A DNA stretch of 64,000 bases from positions 124,001-188,000 of the forward strand of contig JABSSW010000021.1 of assembly GCA_018902385.1 (NCBI GenBank), given 5' to 3'. Both the position numbers and the translations under genes were made by a program. Below, in pieces: positions 1 to 13,010 of this stretch (positions are counted from its first letter, which is position 1; each line of letters starts with the position of its first letter). A model generated the notes under the pieces. It saw only the letters and a list, made by a program, of their open reading frames with translations. It was not told the DNA's origin and did not search any database. This stretch comes from Physcia stellaris (lineage: Eukaryota; Ascomycota; Lecanoromycetes; Caliciales; Physciaceae).

Positions 1-870
1 AAGATCTTAGCTAACGTGGATAGGTTATCCCCGGGAGGCAGGCTCTCTCCCAGGAGACCTGACATCTTTCAATACTCATCAGAAGGATTGGAGCTTTGAC
101 CCCAATAAGCGCCACCGTTGGCCAAAGGTCTTGTTCCAATTCCACAAAAATCTAACCAAACAATGGCTACCACGCAATCTTACCGAGTCTCCAGATGAAT
201 GGAAATGGAATAATCGCCTCGTCGTCGATAGGGACAATAAGTAAACCCCTCCCTTAACCCCCCGGTCTGAGGTTCTATTTCACTAACGCTCTATTACAGA
301 CCATTGAAGAAATGGCCCCTCCTCAACGACACCTGCTCCTCCAAAATCGAAGGGGGCTGCCTGGAAGCCCTCTTCCGCCTGTGTCCCGGAATGAGGGCGC
401 GCGACATCTTCGGCCGCACGCCCGACGTCCCCTCCGTTCCCAAAGGCGACAGCGGCTTCAACGCCCGCCGCAACCGTTTCCGTGAGCAAAACGGTCTGGT
501 CTCTTGGACCTTCCGCACGGGCAGCGAGCCGATGTGGAAAGCCGTCGAGAAGAAGATTGGGCGTTGGGGCTTGCTGAATAACAGCACGGAGAAGTTCACT
601 GGGTTCACGGAAGAGGAGCTGGCGGAGGTGAAGGAGGTTAATAAGACCAGTGCTAAGACTGTCAAAATGACCGAGACGCATCACAAGCGGATGCAGGAGA
701 CGTGGACGAAGCAGCAGCAGAAGAAGGAGCTGGAGCGGCAGCGGGAGCAGCAGAGCGAGAGCGAGAGCGAGGACGATGAGGATGATGAAGAAGAAACAGC
801 AGAAGAAGATGATGATTGTGAGGACAGTGAGGACTACATTGAAGAGGTGGAAGGGGAGGAGGAGGAGTAA
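1..870 (+). CDS. Family-1 protein, copy A (3' part, cut by window edge)
   Basis: Two exons are visible. The first is open from about base 24 to 240, after a possible acceptor (branch CTAAC, then AG at 22-23). The intron is 241-299 (GTAAAC...TTACAG), and the last exon runs 300-870. The protein carries the family-1 core seen four more times in this window: a WKWNNRLVVDRDNKP segment, then IEGGCLEALFR, then RFREQNGLVSW with FRTGS, followed by a tail of almost pure Glu/Asp. I do not recognise the family. The acidic tail suggests a nuclear or chromatin-associated protein, which is inference. The 5' exons lie outside the window, so the start is unknown. Downstream, 871-1,750 holds only 3' flank and short open frames that I cannot support. 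Confidence 0.7.
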
Positions 871-1758
871 AAAGCAAGACGCAAACAGTAGGAGCTCGAG
901 CACGGCCAGGAGAAGGAGGAAAGAAGAAAAAAGGAAGAATAAGAGAATAACTCTCAACCCAAGAGAGATTTGGTGGCAGCGAAGTCATCACATGAGAAAA
1001 GAGCTTATGATTCCGCTCTACATGCTTTGCATTTTACTACTATCACGGCCTTAGCACTAGAGCAATGACTCGAGGATATCCATACTCTCCTCATCGTAGC
1101 TAGTATCAAAAAGTCATAAACATCAGACCTCGCTGTCGCTTACTGAAAATATGTGATGTCCTGATTGTTAGGTGTTGCGGCTCGGAAGTGGTAGAATAAC
1201 TAAGACTCATAGTTTCAGAAGCTCTCGAAGATGGATTAAAGCAGACATGATATCGTAGCTAGCATGATAGCAGAATCACAACTCCTATCATACTTGAGGG
1301 TGTTTCGGATCACATTGTGAAAGGAGGCGAATCACTAAGACATTGAAGCCATCAGCAACCCAGTGTGATCTACTTACCATCATCTTCGTGCTTCGCCAGC
1401 ATCACATTACACAGCATATGTGACTTTCAACATCTCCGCAGTTGTTCACCGACAAAGTCACCGATTCTACGATATTTAGTGAGAGATATGTGATCTTTCC
1501 ATAAGTTTATGTATTCCTTTTCTACCTGTATATAAATCCCGTAGTCCCCCAATTCTCTAGCTCCACATCCTAAGCACTCTTCTCTCATGCTCAGTACGCT
1601 GTTAGGGTCCCATGGCCTTCTACATCGCCGCGCCACCATCCAACTCTCGAACAACTTCCAGTCCCTTTGCACCAAGTCAGTTCTGGCTCAGATGGTAGGA
1701 TCTTGAGGGCTCACCTCGTAATTGGGATTGTGCTTGGAGAGTGGGTGAAGAGATCTTC

Positions 1759-2955
1759 TTAGAGAGATGCAACTTGTGAAGCAAGCAGGTTCATGTACTG
1801 TGCAGCTGAAACGCCGATAACGTGCTGGGGGAGGTAAACGGCAGCAACGTTCTGAGACCAGTGGTTGAACATTGGTGTCATCATGCCGGGAATGTTATGT
1901 GAGGTGATAATCCCAACACGCTGTCCCTTGGTTTGACTTGCTCTTTGATGCACGATGGTCGTAATCTTCCAGATTTTCTCGACTAATGTGAGTCAGCGGA
2001 TGATGTGAAGAGATGATAGAATAGCGAACTTTGGGGCTTACATTCTTTCTGCGTGCGCCCGTTGTGTCTGACCGTGAATTGATTCTTCTTCAGCTTACGC
2101 ATCGCAACCATTGCCGCAGAGTGCTGGAATTGAGCAATGAGCATTGAAATTAGGGCGGACTGGCTATGGTTTGTTGGCCAAGTCAGCAGGAGACTCAGTC
2201 CCGGTCAATTCACGAGCGGGGGACTGTTCGTTCCAGAAGACAGCGTTGCCACCATGTGTTTTCCCTGAAAATAGTGTGATTAGTCTATGAAAGAAAGATC
2301 AAGATTCCGGCTTGAAATCACCTATGCAGGACGCCTTGACTGGTAAACTCCTTTCATAGCCTTTGTACGGGTAACGCTGTCCTTTGGTAAGGAAGTAGAG
2401 CTCCATAGGATAAAAGACGTCCTTCGTTGTCGTCTTCACCAATGGAAGGTTAGGGTCCTGACGACGAACATTGTACTTCTCCAGATAGTACTGCTCGATG
2501 GTGACCTCCTTGATCGGCTCCCCGGGTACAGGTAACGTTGTTCTTTGGTAAGAAACCAGAGCTCCATAGGGTAAAAGAGGTCCTTCTTAGTCGTTTCAAC
2601 CAATGGAAGGTTAGGGTCCTGAAGACGAGCATTGTACTTCTCCAGATAGTATTGCTCGATGGTGACCTCCTTGATCGGCTCTTTTGTAACGCGATCCCTT
2701 ATCTGGAATTTCTTGGTTCTTGGAGTAAGATTAACAATGGCCTTGCTCTTCCAGGTTGTTTCCACCAACGGAGGTGACCAAGAGGTGACCGGTCGGGCCC
2801 GAGACAGTCAAAATAGGAGCGCCGAATGTTGACGGCATTGCGGCTCGGCATCCCACGCACAAGATGATCTAAGAATGTGATGGCCGATATCACGGTTTCA
2901 TCCATCTGGATCTGACCATCAAGGCAGGCTTGAAGTTGATTGAGTTGGATATATA
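1759..2955 (-). pseudogene. Argonaute-like relic, scrambled
   Basis: Read on the minus strand, separate pieces resemble an RNAi Argonaute. Near 2,800-2,890 there is an N-domain-like segment (AITFLDHLVRGMPSRNAVN, then IRRSYF). At 2,366-2,700 there are two tandem copies of a PAZ-like segment (VTIEQYYLEKYNARLQDPN, then FYPMEL). Near 2,200-2,260 there is an L1-like GGNAVFWNEQS, and at about 1,900-2,120 LKKNQFTVRHNGR and HQRASQTK. In a normal Argonaute the L1 pieces precede PAZ; here they follow it, so the order is rearranged. No single frame spans the locus and no MID or PIWI domain is visible. Family assignment rests on remembered motif shape; an Argonaute relic is likely but unproven. Confidence 0.55.
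2366..2685 (-). repeat. Tandem duplication of the PAZ-like segment (2 copies, period about 161 bp)
   Basis: Two near-identical blocks start at about 2,366 and 2,527. Both contain the string ACCAATGGAAGGTTAGGG, followed by a matching stretch around TCGATGGTGACCTCCTTGA. The copies differ by scattered substitutions and small indels. The duplication lies within the Argonaute-like relic and repeats a PAZ-type coding piece. Confidence 0.85.
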
Positions 2956-2965
2956 TGCTAGACGC

Positions 2966-4480
<1,515 letters not shown>

Positions 4481-4740
4481 AACATGGTGTTTCTATGTCT
4501 TTTTGGAAGATGGCAGACAAGTATTGGAAGGATGGTCCGCCCAGCATCTGCCACAAGCTCTCCTAGCTTTGGTTACTGGAGGGAAGCTAGGGAATCCTAG
4601 GTGGCTGCCAATCCACTGGTGAGACTGAATGAAGTAGGCAGCTATTCGCTTCAGGATCCAGGAGTAGCACTGGGCGGAATCGGACAACCGGCGCGGCGAG
4701 GAATGATTGACCGACCGAATGTGACACAGACAGATAGCGG

Positions 4741-6080
4741 GTGCCACACGAGTATGAACATCAAGGACCGGGAGAAGAGGATGACAAAGGAAACGAGGTC
4801 GTGATAAAGAAAGTTGTTCCGGTCTGCGAGGAAGTCAGCAATACATTGGCCCAATCTTTGTCCGACACTGACCAAGCTAGCGGCAAGACTCCAAACCGTA
4901 TAAGGCCTCCTTCTAATGGTTGACCTATCAGACACCGAGAGCGATGAAGCGGACTCCTCAACTTCGACGCAGACGCAGCCATCAGTGGAGAAGAGGAATA
5001 GGAGCTCGGGACGTGTATCCAAGAGTAATGTCAAAGCGGCCAAGGAAAAGATGGCCAAGAGGCGTCCTTGCGGATTATCAACCAGGATGATGCTGGCAAC
5101 CTTTGGATTTGCATTGATGGGATAGCTCAGCTAGGTGGGTCCTGATCCTTGCTGCGCTTGTGGTTATCGCTGATACGGTAGCAGAGCTAATTGTACGCCA
5201 CGAGGATGTCCGAGAAGCCATGCTTGCTCATGCGGTGTCGAAGAGGCAGGGCAATACAGTAAGGCGTGTTTTCTGCAGGCACATGTGGTGGCGCTGATCC
5301 ATTAAGGCGTCGAACCTGACGAAGAAGAACTTGCTAAAGACCGGATATCGTACCTTTACAGCCAGCATGTCTGGCGCCGTGATGAAGATCTCCATAGCTG
5401 ATATTCAACCCAGGATGCTGATCTCTGTAGGTTTCAGCGCGGTGAATGGGATCCTCGGTTGGATCGTGTGGGGACTTCAAGATGGTACGGTCGGGTGGTT
5501 TTAAATAGAGAGGATAAGTAAGCGCTCCCTCTTAGGCATAATGATGGCTGTTATGCGGAAGCTAATGAGTCCACTGTAGACCCATTACCGACTATCCTAT
5601 TATGCCATTGACTATATCCCCGGCAGTTACAAGTCACTGCTGGGGTGTCTCCTCCCTCTCGTATTGGTACTTGACAAGTTCAGAGCTATGCCTCCGTGTA
5701 GTAGCTTGCTGTAAGAATAGTTGCTGACTCATTGTTCCAATAGGAGAGTTGGCGGATGGAGAATATCCAGCGAGTCGATGATCATATCACGAGCCAGGAC
5801 TTCCTGGATCGAATGCCTTCCAAAGCTGTTGGTGGTCTTCCAGTGATAAGACTTCTGCCTTCAACGGCTCGTGGTGTATGAGTACTGGTTTTGACTAGAC
5901 TCTTGCGGTACTGAGTACTAGACGTCAACGTTTTCGTGAGGGGTATGGTCGTGCTCGATGGACCGGTCGTGAAGGAACCCATACTAAGGCCATCCGCGAG
6001 CGCTTGACGCAGGAATAGAGGGACAGAGACACTGCAAATGTTTGTCACCCCGCCTGTTCTCGTCTTTTTGGGAGCCTGTC
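4741..6080 (+). pseudogene. Family-1 relic, copy E
   Basis: The family-1 modules appear in the usual order but are spread over several frames with stops. They are an acidic/basic linker at 4,916-5,060, then NQDDAGNLWICIDG near 5,080, then ELIVRHEDVREAMLAHA near 5,190-5,240. Next come RFQRGEWDPRLDR and WYGRVVLNREDK near 5,430-5,517, then ESWRMENIQRVDDHITSQDF near 5,755-5,810, and finally a weak match to the RFR..NGL..W module near 5,935. Each module matches copies B and C, and an intron-like GTAAGC...TAG at about 5,518-5,579 sits where copy B has one. In-frame stops and frameshifts mean it cannot make the full protein. The stretch 6,080-6,870 shows nothing I can assign. Confidence 0.65.
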
Positions 6081-6955
6081 GTGGCTCAGTAATGTGATCA
6101 ACAGGAAACCCTGTGGGAAGCACTGGATCAGGCCCCTCTCGATGCAATGCGAGTAGTTTGGGAATCAGGTAGGTCAAAAAAGAATATAGAGGACCGTATT
6201 GACTGCACAGACGATGCCGTTGCTCCTTGCGTTGGAGAGAGTCACTGGGCAGCCGCAGCAGGCTCCTGAGCCCCCACAAGATCCACGATCACAACAGTGT
6301 ACCAATCGATCTTTACAGAACGAGCAGAATCACCCTCTCCGAGACTTCGATGAGCTTAATGGCCTCTAAATAACGATGTAGAGTGCTGGAAGCCAGCAGA
6401 TCCATGAGAGCTCGCTGATGGAGTTTGAGGTATCCAGAGTGACGACGAAGTCGATGGCCGAAAAGAAGGTATTGAAAATCAGGAAATAGAAGTAGGTGGC
6501 AGCTAGAATATTCACAAGAATGACAGGTGGCGGCTCGGGTATTCACAAGAATGACGGTATGGATGGTGATCGTCTGGTCGACGGCTCAAGCGCGGCTCTA
6601 GAACGATCAGTCAGTTTGATCACGATTGAGGATTCCTAATTGCTTGCATCATCATAGATCAACGCACTCAGCTTGTTTGTATTTGACGGTTGCATCTTCT
6701 TCTGTCTCGTTTTCCCTCTGTTGTCTCTTTTTTTAGCCATTGAATAGGCCTTTGGTTCACAAAGGAGCTGTACACGGGCTGGCTCTTCCGGACAGGTTGT
6801 TGTCGATCAACGACTAACCACCTCTTTCGTCCTTGGGGATGAGTTGGGTTATGATCTTGATGTGTAGCAGTAGAGGTGTATATATATATACAGATCTTCG
6901 TGTTGGAAAAGTATTCAGAGTTTGTCTCCATTTCTTGGAGGAGAAGAAACAAATC

Positions 6956-9900
6956 ATGCCGGAGCCGCCCCCTTTAGTCCCAGTGTCAAACGATACTAGT
7001 GGCTTCATGCACCTCTTCACTCACCGGGAAGATATTTCATCCCAGAAGCGGGGTATCTCTACCTTTAGTCCCTGGCTCAAACACTTGTGTACTTCACACT
7101 CCGATATTGAACCCCCTTCAATCACAGATCACCTTTTAAATCGGGCATTGGCTCCTTGTGTAGATCATGGCTTTACAGAGACTCAAGCAAGTGATGAACT
7201 CTGGAACTTTTCATGGAACATCATGTTAGAAAGACCACCTACCTCTAATCCTACTGTTGAACAAATCTTTCCACAGAGCCAAGCCAGTAGAAGTTACCCT
7301 GCTGATATCTACTTCATAAACGCACCATCTACCTTCGCCTATACTACACCTATCTCTTCTAGCACGACAAAAGATCCAGCACATCGGCGTAAAAGTAAAT
7401 TTCAACCCCTTTCTTCAGGAGGTATCAGCTAATTTAGCTCAGATCCCAAAATTCAACCTCTCAACGACGAGTACTACCGAGAGTTTTACGACCCGAGTCT
7501 CGACGCTATGTATCGGCGCCAGGCTCGTAACCATGGCACTCGGAGTCCCGATAGTTTTCCACCACCTGAGCATTCGAGGAGCAATAACAATGAGGTCAGT
7601 ATTACTGACGCGAGACCCACTCAGCGGACTTCCATCGAGCTTGGAGCTTCGCAACAAGCTTCACCAAGGCGTACAGATCGGCAGTCGACGCGTACTGGTA
7701 CCTCCGGCCATAGGTCAGAGCTGAACCGCATAAGGCCTCACGCCAACACGACTTATTCCGCCCGAACACACGGTACGGTCCCTAGTGTGACACCTCGCCG
7801 TACTGAAATGCTTCCTTCCACTGTCCGGGACACACCACCACGTAGTCTACAAAGCATTACTCGGCGAACAACCTCAAGAGAGCCGTCCTCGATTCGCACT
7901 GACGAGGCTACGGCAGACGCAGGGCGTCTTGCACCGCAAGGCGAGAGAGACCGTGATCTTCAACGACGTCCTGAGCGGACTCCTCGTACACGTCCAGGGC
8001 TTTATCAGTCCTCTCGTCTTGAGCTTGGACTGGGCAGCACAAGGATTCCAGCTCCTAGGCTTAGTTCTCAGGGCCGAGGTCGCGGCCAAATGGTTACTAG
8101 CATCGTTCCTCCAGGCGACTACATGCACGCAATGAGAAGCGGTGCAAGTCCTTTCCCGCTAGCATCACGGACTCCAAATTCCCAAGTTCCCTCACTCGTG
8201 CGGACAACTCCAGGTCCATTACCTCTTCCCCGCGTGAACCCCTTCTTAGCTGTCGATGACAACTTTCGACTTCCTCCCATTGTCCACAGCGCGTTTCAGG
8301 AGAGCAACGAGAGGTCAACGGCACCAGTCAAGGAGTCCAGATCACGAGGCAACGTACCTTCTTCACAACCCAATAGATCTGCGGGCTCTTTCGCGCGCTC
8401 AAATGCAACAGAGAAGCCAATGCCTAGCGACCGGAAGCGTCCGCTTCCCGTCGGAAATGGCGAGGACGACAGTGACAGCGAGGAAGACAACGACGACTCA
8501 CTCCCTACAGAAGGACAAGGAGACCCGACGGATGATGATGAGGATGAGAAAGAGACGGAAGATAGCGGTAGGCCCAGCCCATGTAGCTTTCTACGCAAGG
8601 TTTTCCAGCTAATTTGAATAGACACCGACGAGAGTGAGGACAAAGACTCCTCCTCAGCGCCGTCGGCGCCGTCTTCGGACAAAGAGCCGCCGCAAAAGAA
8701 GACCAAGATTGAAACTAAAAAGTCTAGGAAGAGGAAACCCAACCCAAGGAAGCGAAGGACCAAAGCTCGCATTAACCACGGCGAGCTTGAAGAACGTGAT
8801 GATGGCAGTATTTGGTTCCGTGCAGATGAGGACGCATCCTGGGGTGAGTCAAAGAGTCTGTTGTGCTGCGCAACGTCAGTGCTGACGAGTCAACAGAACC
8901 AACCGTCCGCCATGAACCTAACCGCGCAGCCATGATAGCGGATGCTCGAAAAGATCCTCATGATGCGACTCGGGAGAGGAGTTATGGTAAGTGCAAGAAT
9001 GTCTGCACAGCGCAATTCTGAATACTGATTGGACATGACAGATGTAACACCGGCTGGAGACCTCACGGACGCGAATCGTACCTCATACCTCCATTCGCAT
9101 CGTCATTGGTTTTGTCGTCAACCACATGACTGGCACCATCCGACGCTAGATCCAATCTTCTATCGCTTCGAGCGTGGAGACCGACCTTTCCGACAGGACG
9201 CCATTGGGCCACTTCGCTGGCGGGGAAATATTGTCTTGAACAACAACAAACTGTGCGTAGATCAGCACATATTATTCGCAATATGTGGTACACTGACAGT
9301 CATTATTATAGAGTCATCTCAGACTACCCTGATATGCCGCTCACCCTATCATCCAAGATCGTACGTGGACTTCGGATTCTTTCATTTCCATTTTCTACTC
9401 CCAAAATCTGTCTCAATCAATGCAAAACATACGATACTGACACCGAATGGAAACAGGAAGGATGGCGGATGGAAGCCATCATGCGGCTTGATGATCGCAT
9501 CTCCGCTGAAGATTTCCGGGACCGTATGCCGAGTCGGAAGAACGGACAGCCACCTCGTAAGTACCTTCTTGGGTCTTTTATTCTTCTTCCCCGCGGCTGT
9601 CACGTTTCCCGAGTCACGAGGATGAGCCACAAGAGTACTTAGCTACTGGCATGTGTCTGACGATATGATCGAAGCTTCTGAATAAGATCAAGCTAACCGC
9701 GATATCCCTACAGAGGTCGCCTCTGCATTGGGCAACCATCGAAGCCGCTTCCGAGAATCCAATGGTCTTGCTTCTTGGGATGCTAGAGATGGCAGTAAAG
9801 GCTACACAGAAGCCATCCGAGGCAAATTATCTCAAGAACAGAGGGACAAAAACACGACGGAGGTCAGCACCACCCGAACCGACCTTGATGAGCTGTCACT

Positions 9901-10248
9901 GACCACTGTCACATGTAGGGTTTCGATCGGTTGAGTCCGAAGACCCTCAAAGCTATCCGCGAGGCAAACAGGGAGAAGGCCAAAGGCGCCTATTTTAAGC
10001 GTGCCGGATTGAAACTGTTGACTGATGAAGAGCGTCGAAAAAGGGCCGAAGGCAAGAAGCCGACGAGAAGCAAGATTACCTTATCCAAAAAGACTGCAGA
10101 AGCTTCCAAAGCTCAAGCTTCCACAGCAACACAATCCCAAGCTTCCCAAACACGGCAAACCCCGGAGAATCCTTCAGAGGATAACGAGACAGAGGAAGAG
10201 CAGGACGAGACAGAATACGATGGTGATGAGGATGATAGTGCCCTTTGA
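6956..10248 (+). CDS. Family-1 protein, copy B (nine exons, about 904 aa)
   Basis: I model nine exons: 6,956-7,394, 7,443-8,567, 8,622-8,843, 8,897-8,986, 9,042-9,252, 9,312-9,360, 9,457-9,556, 9,714-9,862 and 9,919-10,248. Every junction is GT-AG and the sum is in frame. The chosen ATG follows ACAAATC and lies 70 bp after a TATATATATA tract. The first half is disordered (S/T/R/P-rich) and ends in acidic and lysine-rich runs. The family core follows: GELEERDDGSIWFRADED..SWGEPTVRHE, then YRFERGD..LRWRGNIVLNNNK, then EGWRMEAIMRLDDRISAEDF, RFRESNGLASWDARDGSK and QRDKNTT. The end is again acidic. I do not recognise the family. It is the cleanest copy in the window and probably functional; the basic/acidic composition suggests a nuclear protein (inference). 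The first exon and start are less certain than the rest. Confidence 0.75.
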
Positions 10249-10581
10249 AGCACTCATTACGGCTTGGTCGAGCTCTGAGGTCATATGCGAGGCCCAGCAC
10301 TTCCAGATTCTGAAGGACTGAGGCTTTGTCTTTCTCTTAATTGCCCTAAAGGGTTATGTAGTACTTGATGATCCGTTCATTAGCATGCGATCGAAGGCTT
10401 GTGTGTGCAGCGCATAACTACAGCTGATCATATTCTTCATCCCTCATGGTCTGTGTGAGCAACAATGGTTGTGAAACCTTCCGCCTCTAAGCATTGTCCA
10501 CCAGATTTGACTTGGCTGTTCTACAATTGCTAATAAAGTTGAAGCTTTGTTGCCCTTGATGCCTACATTCCTCTGAGCTAA
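10249..10581. other. Intergenic, convergent 3' ends
   Basis: This is the shared 3' flank of copy B (plus strand) and the methyltransferase-like gene (minus strand). I see no gene and no clear element. Confidence 0.6.
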
Positions 10582-11490
10582 TCAGACAGCCGTGTTTCGA
10601 TGGGGTCGGTGATTGTCCTTGCCAGTATCGTAAGGCTTCTTGGCCGTCACAGCGACATATCTTTCAAGGCCGCTCTTTAGTGCGCGATAACCTTCTACCC
10701 CTGCCTGAGTATTCGCAAACCAGGCCTGAAGTCCCAAGAAACAGATGATAAGCCAGGGAATGTATCCCACCAGGAAGAACAGCCGCGCCATAGGCCTGAC
10801 ATTCTCTGAAAGATCTCGAACCACAACTTCCTGAAAGCCTTTTTCCTCGAGCATCCGCTGTAAAGTCCCCTGTGTGAACATCTCGTTTGCTGGCATTGAG
10901 GCTTTCTTGTTGATCTGTCGCAATGACTCTGCCATGTCTTCAGAGATGGGTTTAGAGTCGCGGTCGGGATGATCATACTCGTAGAGAGCAATTGACCCTC
11001 CAGGCTTGAGTACGCGATAGAACTCTCCCAATGCTCTTTCTGGGTCTGTCGCATGTACCAGTGTTTCCATGGTGTAGACGCCTTCGAAGGACTCGTTGTC
11101 CAAACGGTCCAGGTGGTGATAGTCCATCAATTGAACGCTGACTGCCTTCTCTAAGCCCTGAGCCCTAATCTGCTGCATTGCCCACCGTATATGGTTACTG
11201 ACAACATCGATGCCGGTTACCTGCAGCCCTTTGCGAGCCAAGTGTATCGCGACATGGCCGACCCCACACCCAGCATCTAGCACTCTTGTACCTGATTGAA
11301 GCTTCAACGAATCGTATAGATGGTCTTCCATCCGTCGCAATGCACCATTTATGGGGAAAGGCCATTTGGTACCGGGTTCGTAGTATCCGAAATGCCTTGT
11401 GCCTCCCAAAATCAACCGATAGCCAATCCTAGACTCAAGTGCTGCATAGTATTGCTGGAGCGAGGGATTGACATGAATGGGCAAATCCAT
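10582..11490 (-). CDS. SAM-dependent methyltransferase, sterol 24-C-methyltransferase-like
   Basis: A single exon encodes 302 aa. Class-I methyltransferase motif I is clear at residues 70-79 (VLDAGCGVGH), followed by the acidic post-I strand (VTGIDVV). Further along are METLVHATDPERAL and LKPGGSIALYEYD (post-II/III). The ERG6/SMT-like start HFGYYEPGT..WPF is present, and a hydrophobic stretch near residues 235-258 (FFLVGYIPWLIICFLGLQAW) could anchor the protein to the ER or lipid droplets. The family methylates sterol or terpenoid side chains. At 302 aa it is shorter than ERG6 (about 375 aa) and lacks much of its sterol-binding C-terminus, so it is more likely a secondary-metabolism relative than the housekeeping enzyme. 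It lies 15 kb from the squalene-hopene cyclase gene, with only repeats and remnants between, so a role on a cyclised triterpene is plausible but inferred. Confidence 0.85.
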   Translation of the reverse strand: MDLPIHVNPSLQQYYAALESRIGYRLILGGTRHFGYYEPGTKWPFPINGALRRMEDHLYDSLKLQSGTRVLDAGCGVGHVAIHLARKGLQVTGIDVVSNHIRWAMQQIRAQGLEKAVSVQLMDYHHLDRLDNESFEGVYTMETLVHATDPERALGEFYRVLKPGGSIALYEYDHPDRDSKPISEDMAESLRQINKKASMPANEMFTQGTLQRMLEEKGFQEVVVRDLSENVRPMARLFFLVGYIPWLIICFLGLQAWFANTQAGVEGYRALKSGLERYVAVTAKKPYDTGKDNHRPHRNTAV

Positions 11491-11831
11491 GATTTTTGAA
11501 CCACAGGTACTTCTACTACGAGAAGAGCTGGGTCAAAGTACAAGACGGTGCTGCTTAAAGCAAATAACCTGCTCTACCCTTGATTCGCTAGTCCGCTGTC
11601 AGCTTGGGAGTTGAGATCGAGTCCGTTGCTGGTGGTTTGAGAAGGCGAAAAGAGGATGGATTAAAAACCCCTACGCTATGAGTGAGAGACACTTACCTTA
11701 AGGTACTTTGATCAGTAGTGAGTTCATCCCAATTTTTGGGAATCTCCACACTCCCTGTCCCCCAACCCTAGGTAGCCCTGAGGCTGCTATGCCCAATCGG
11801 GCAGTAGTGCCGCCCTCCCGCAGGGCTTTGT
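11491..11831. promoter_or_regulatory. Upstream region of the methyltransferase gene
   Basis: This stretch precedes the minus-strand methyltransferase ATG. I see no convincing TATA box or operator. No coding content is evident. Confidence 0.35.
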
Positions 11832-12611
11832 TTACCAAATGCTCCAAATGTTATTGTTAAACGTCGCAGCAAATCGCGTAACAGTTCTGAGAAAGTCAAT
11901 AAGATCTTTCTCGTTTGTAATCGCAGTAATATCTACAATCCCAAGAGTTACAAACAAATGGCCTGCATCTCCTGTAATCAAATCAACTTTCAATGGATGT
12001 TGAATCGTTCGAATTCGAGGTCTTTGGAACATACCATGACGGCTTGGGGGTCTGCATACTTCCGAGTGCAGGATCCGGTGCAGCCTTAGGGTTACCCAGG
12101 GTTGGGTGACTGGGAGTGTGTTCACTGAATTCCTACCTTGAATGAGGGATTTCAATTCATGATTCTGGAAAAAGAAGTTCGGACGAAGGCAACTGGGAAC
12201 TTTACTTCCCACGTACATCCAGATTCTGGAAGCGTTGTAGCTCCAAGCGGGAGGACTCATCTCTCGACCTCCATATTTGGTTGGCTTCTTGGCAGCAATG
12301 GATGTATGAAGCAGATTTACGGGCGATCTTTGGTACAAGGAGGGAGAAAAGACCCCCGATGGGATTGGTACCCGCTCAGGCATTCGCAGGGGCTTCTACT
12401 GCCTGCATCTTGCAGGTATCTTCCATCGCGTCTTTGACTCGCTCTGCAATGGTTTGGCCAACAATGAGTGCTGAAAAGCGAGTGGATAATCGCGAGTACC
12501 CCGCTCCGGGTAATCGTGCTGCACTAATTGCGGGGCTCTTACCCTATGCGGGCAACATCACACCTACCAGCTCACCTCATTTGTCGAAATCTGGGAGGTT
12601 TTCTTTCACAG
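11832..12611 (-). pseudogene. Unrecognised minus-strand coding remnant
   Basis: A minus-strand frame of 183 codons (11,832-12,383) ends in a protein-like stretch (HPLKVDLITGDAGHLFVTL, then GIVDITAITNEKDLIDFLR). An open stretch further upstream in another frame (ALIVGQTIAERVKDAMEDTC, about 12,420-12,500) also looks protein-like. The two are not in one frame and no splice sites link them convincingly. I cannot name the family; it looks like a decayed enzyme gene or gene end. Confidence 0.3.
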
Positions 12612-13010
12612 TTCAACAACACCACTAATAAAACCTTCCTGTAACAAAATATCCTGTGTATTGGCTTCGCACGGGTGATCGACCGGGAAGAATTATGACC
12701 AATACGAGAGTCCCGTTTCTTAAAGCCGATGAATTCAACCAATACATAATTCACGTTCCCGAACAGGAAATCCAGAAATGAACTTCAAAATTGCTTTCGC
12801 ACTGTACAGTTGCTTCGAATCTTGCACACCAGCCAATAACCACATACAACTTTCAGTTATCTAGCCAAGACTGTAGAGCAGAATCAGTGCATTTCAATGT
12901 CGTCACAATGACAGAAATCGGCTCGCTATCGCAATAGTTTTGGGGTTTGAAAGATCATGCCGCTGCCGGATTTTCGAAGATAATGCCACTGGACTGGAGC
13001 GCTTTACCGG
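12612..13010 (-). repeat. Inverted counterpart of the repeat at 24.9-25.5 kb, not AT-mutated
   Basis: The reverse complement of this stretch aligns with 24,915-25,497. Shared landmarks include GTGAATTATGTATTG, AATTCTTCCCGGTCGATCAC and CTATCGCAATAGTTTTG. The distant copy is strongly AT-shifted while this one has ordinary base composition. It looks like the internal edge of an old mobile element in opposite orientation. No gene is visible in the remaining 13,011-13,132. Confidence 0.65.

Noticed and set aside
283-991. Leu- and Pro-rich minus-strand frames up to 224 codons
   Set aside because: They mirror the Glu/Lys-rich coding strand of copy A; antisense of GAG/AAG runs always reads as Leu/Phe/Pro.
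8296-8772. Minus-strand frame rich in Leu and Ser
   Set aside because: Antisense shadow of the acidic/lysine linker of copy B, which has clean splice sites and family motifs.
10582-11490. Housekeeping ERG6 sterol methyltransferase
   Set aside because: At 302 aa it is too short, lacks much of the sterol-binding C-terminus and lies in an accessory region; only the fold and motif I support the link.
11832-12383. Naming the remnant frame as a specific enzyme
   Set aside because: No motif is clear enough; several families were considered and none fitted beyond a few residues.
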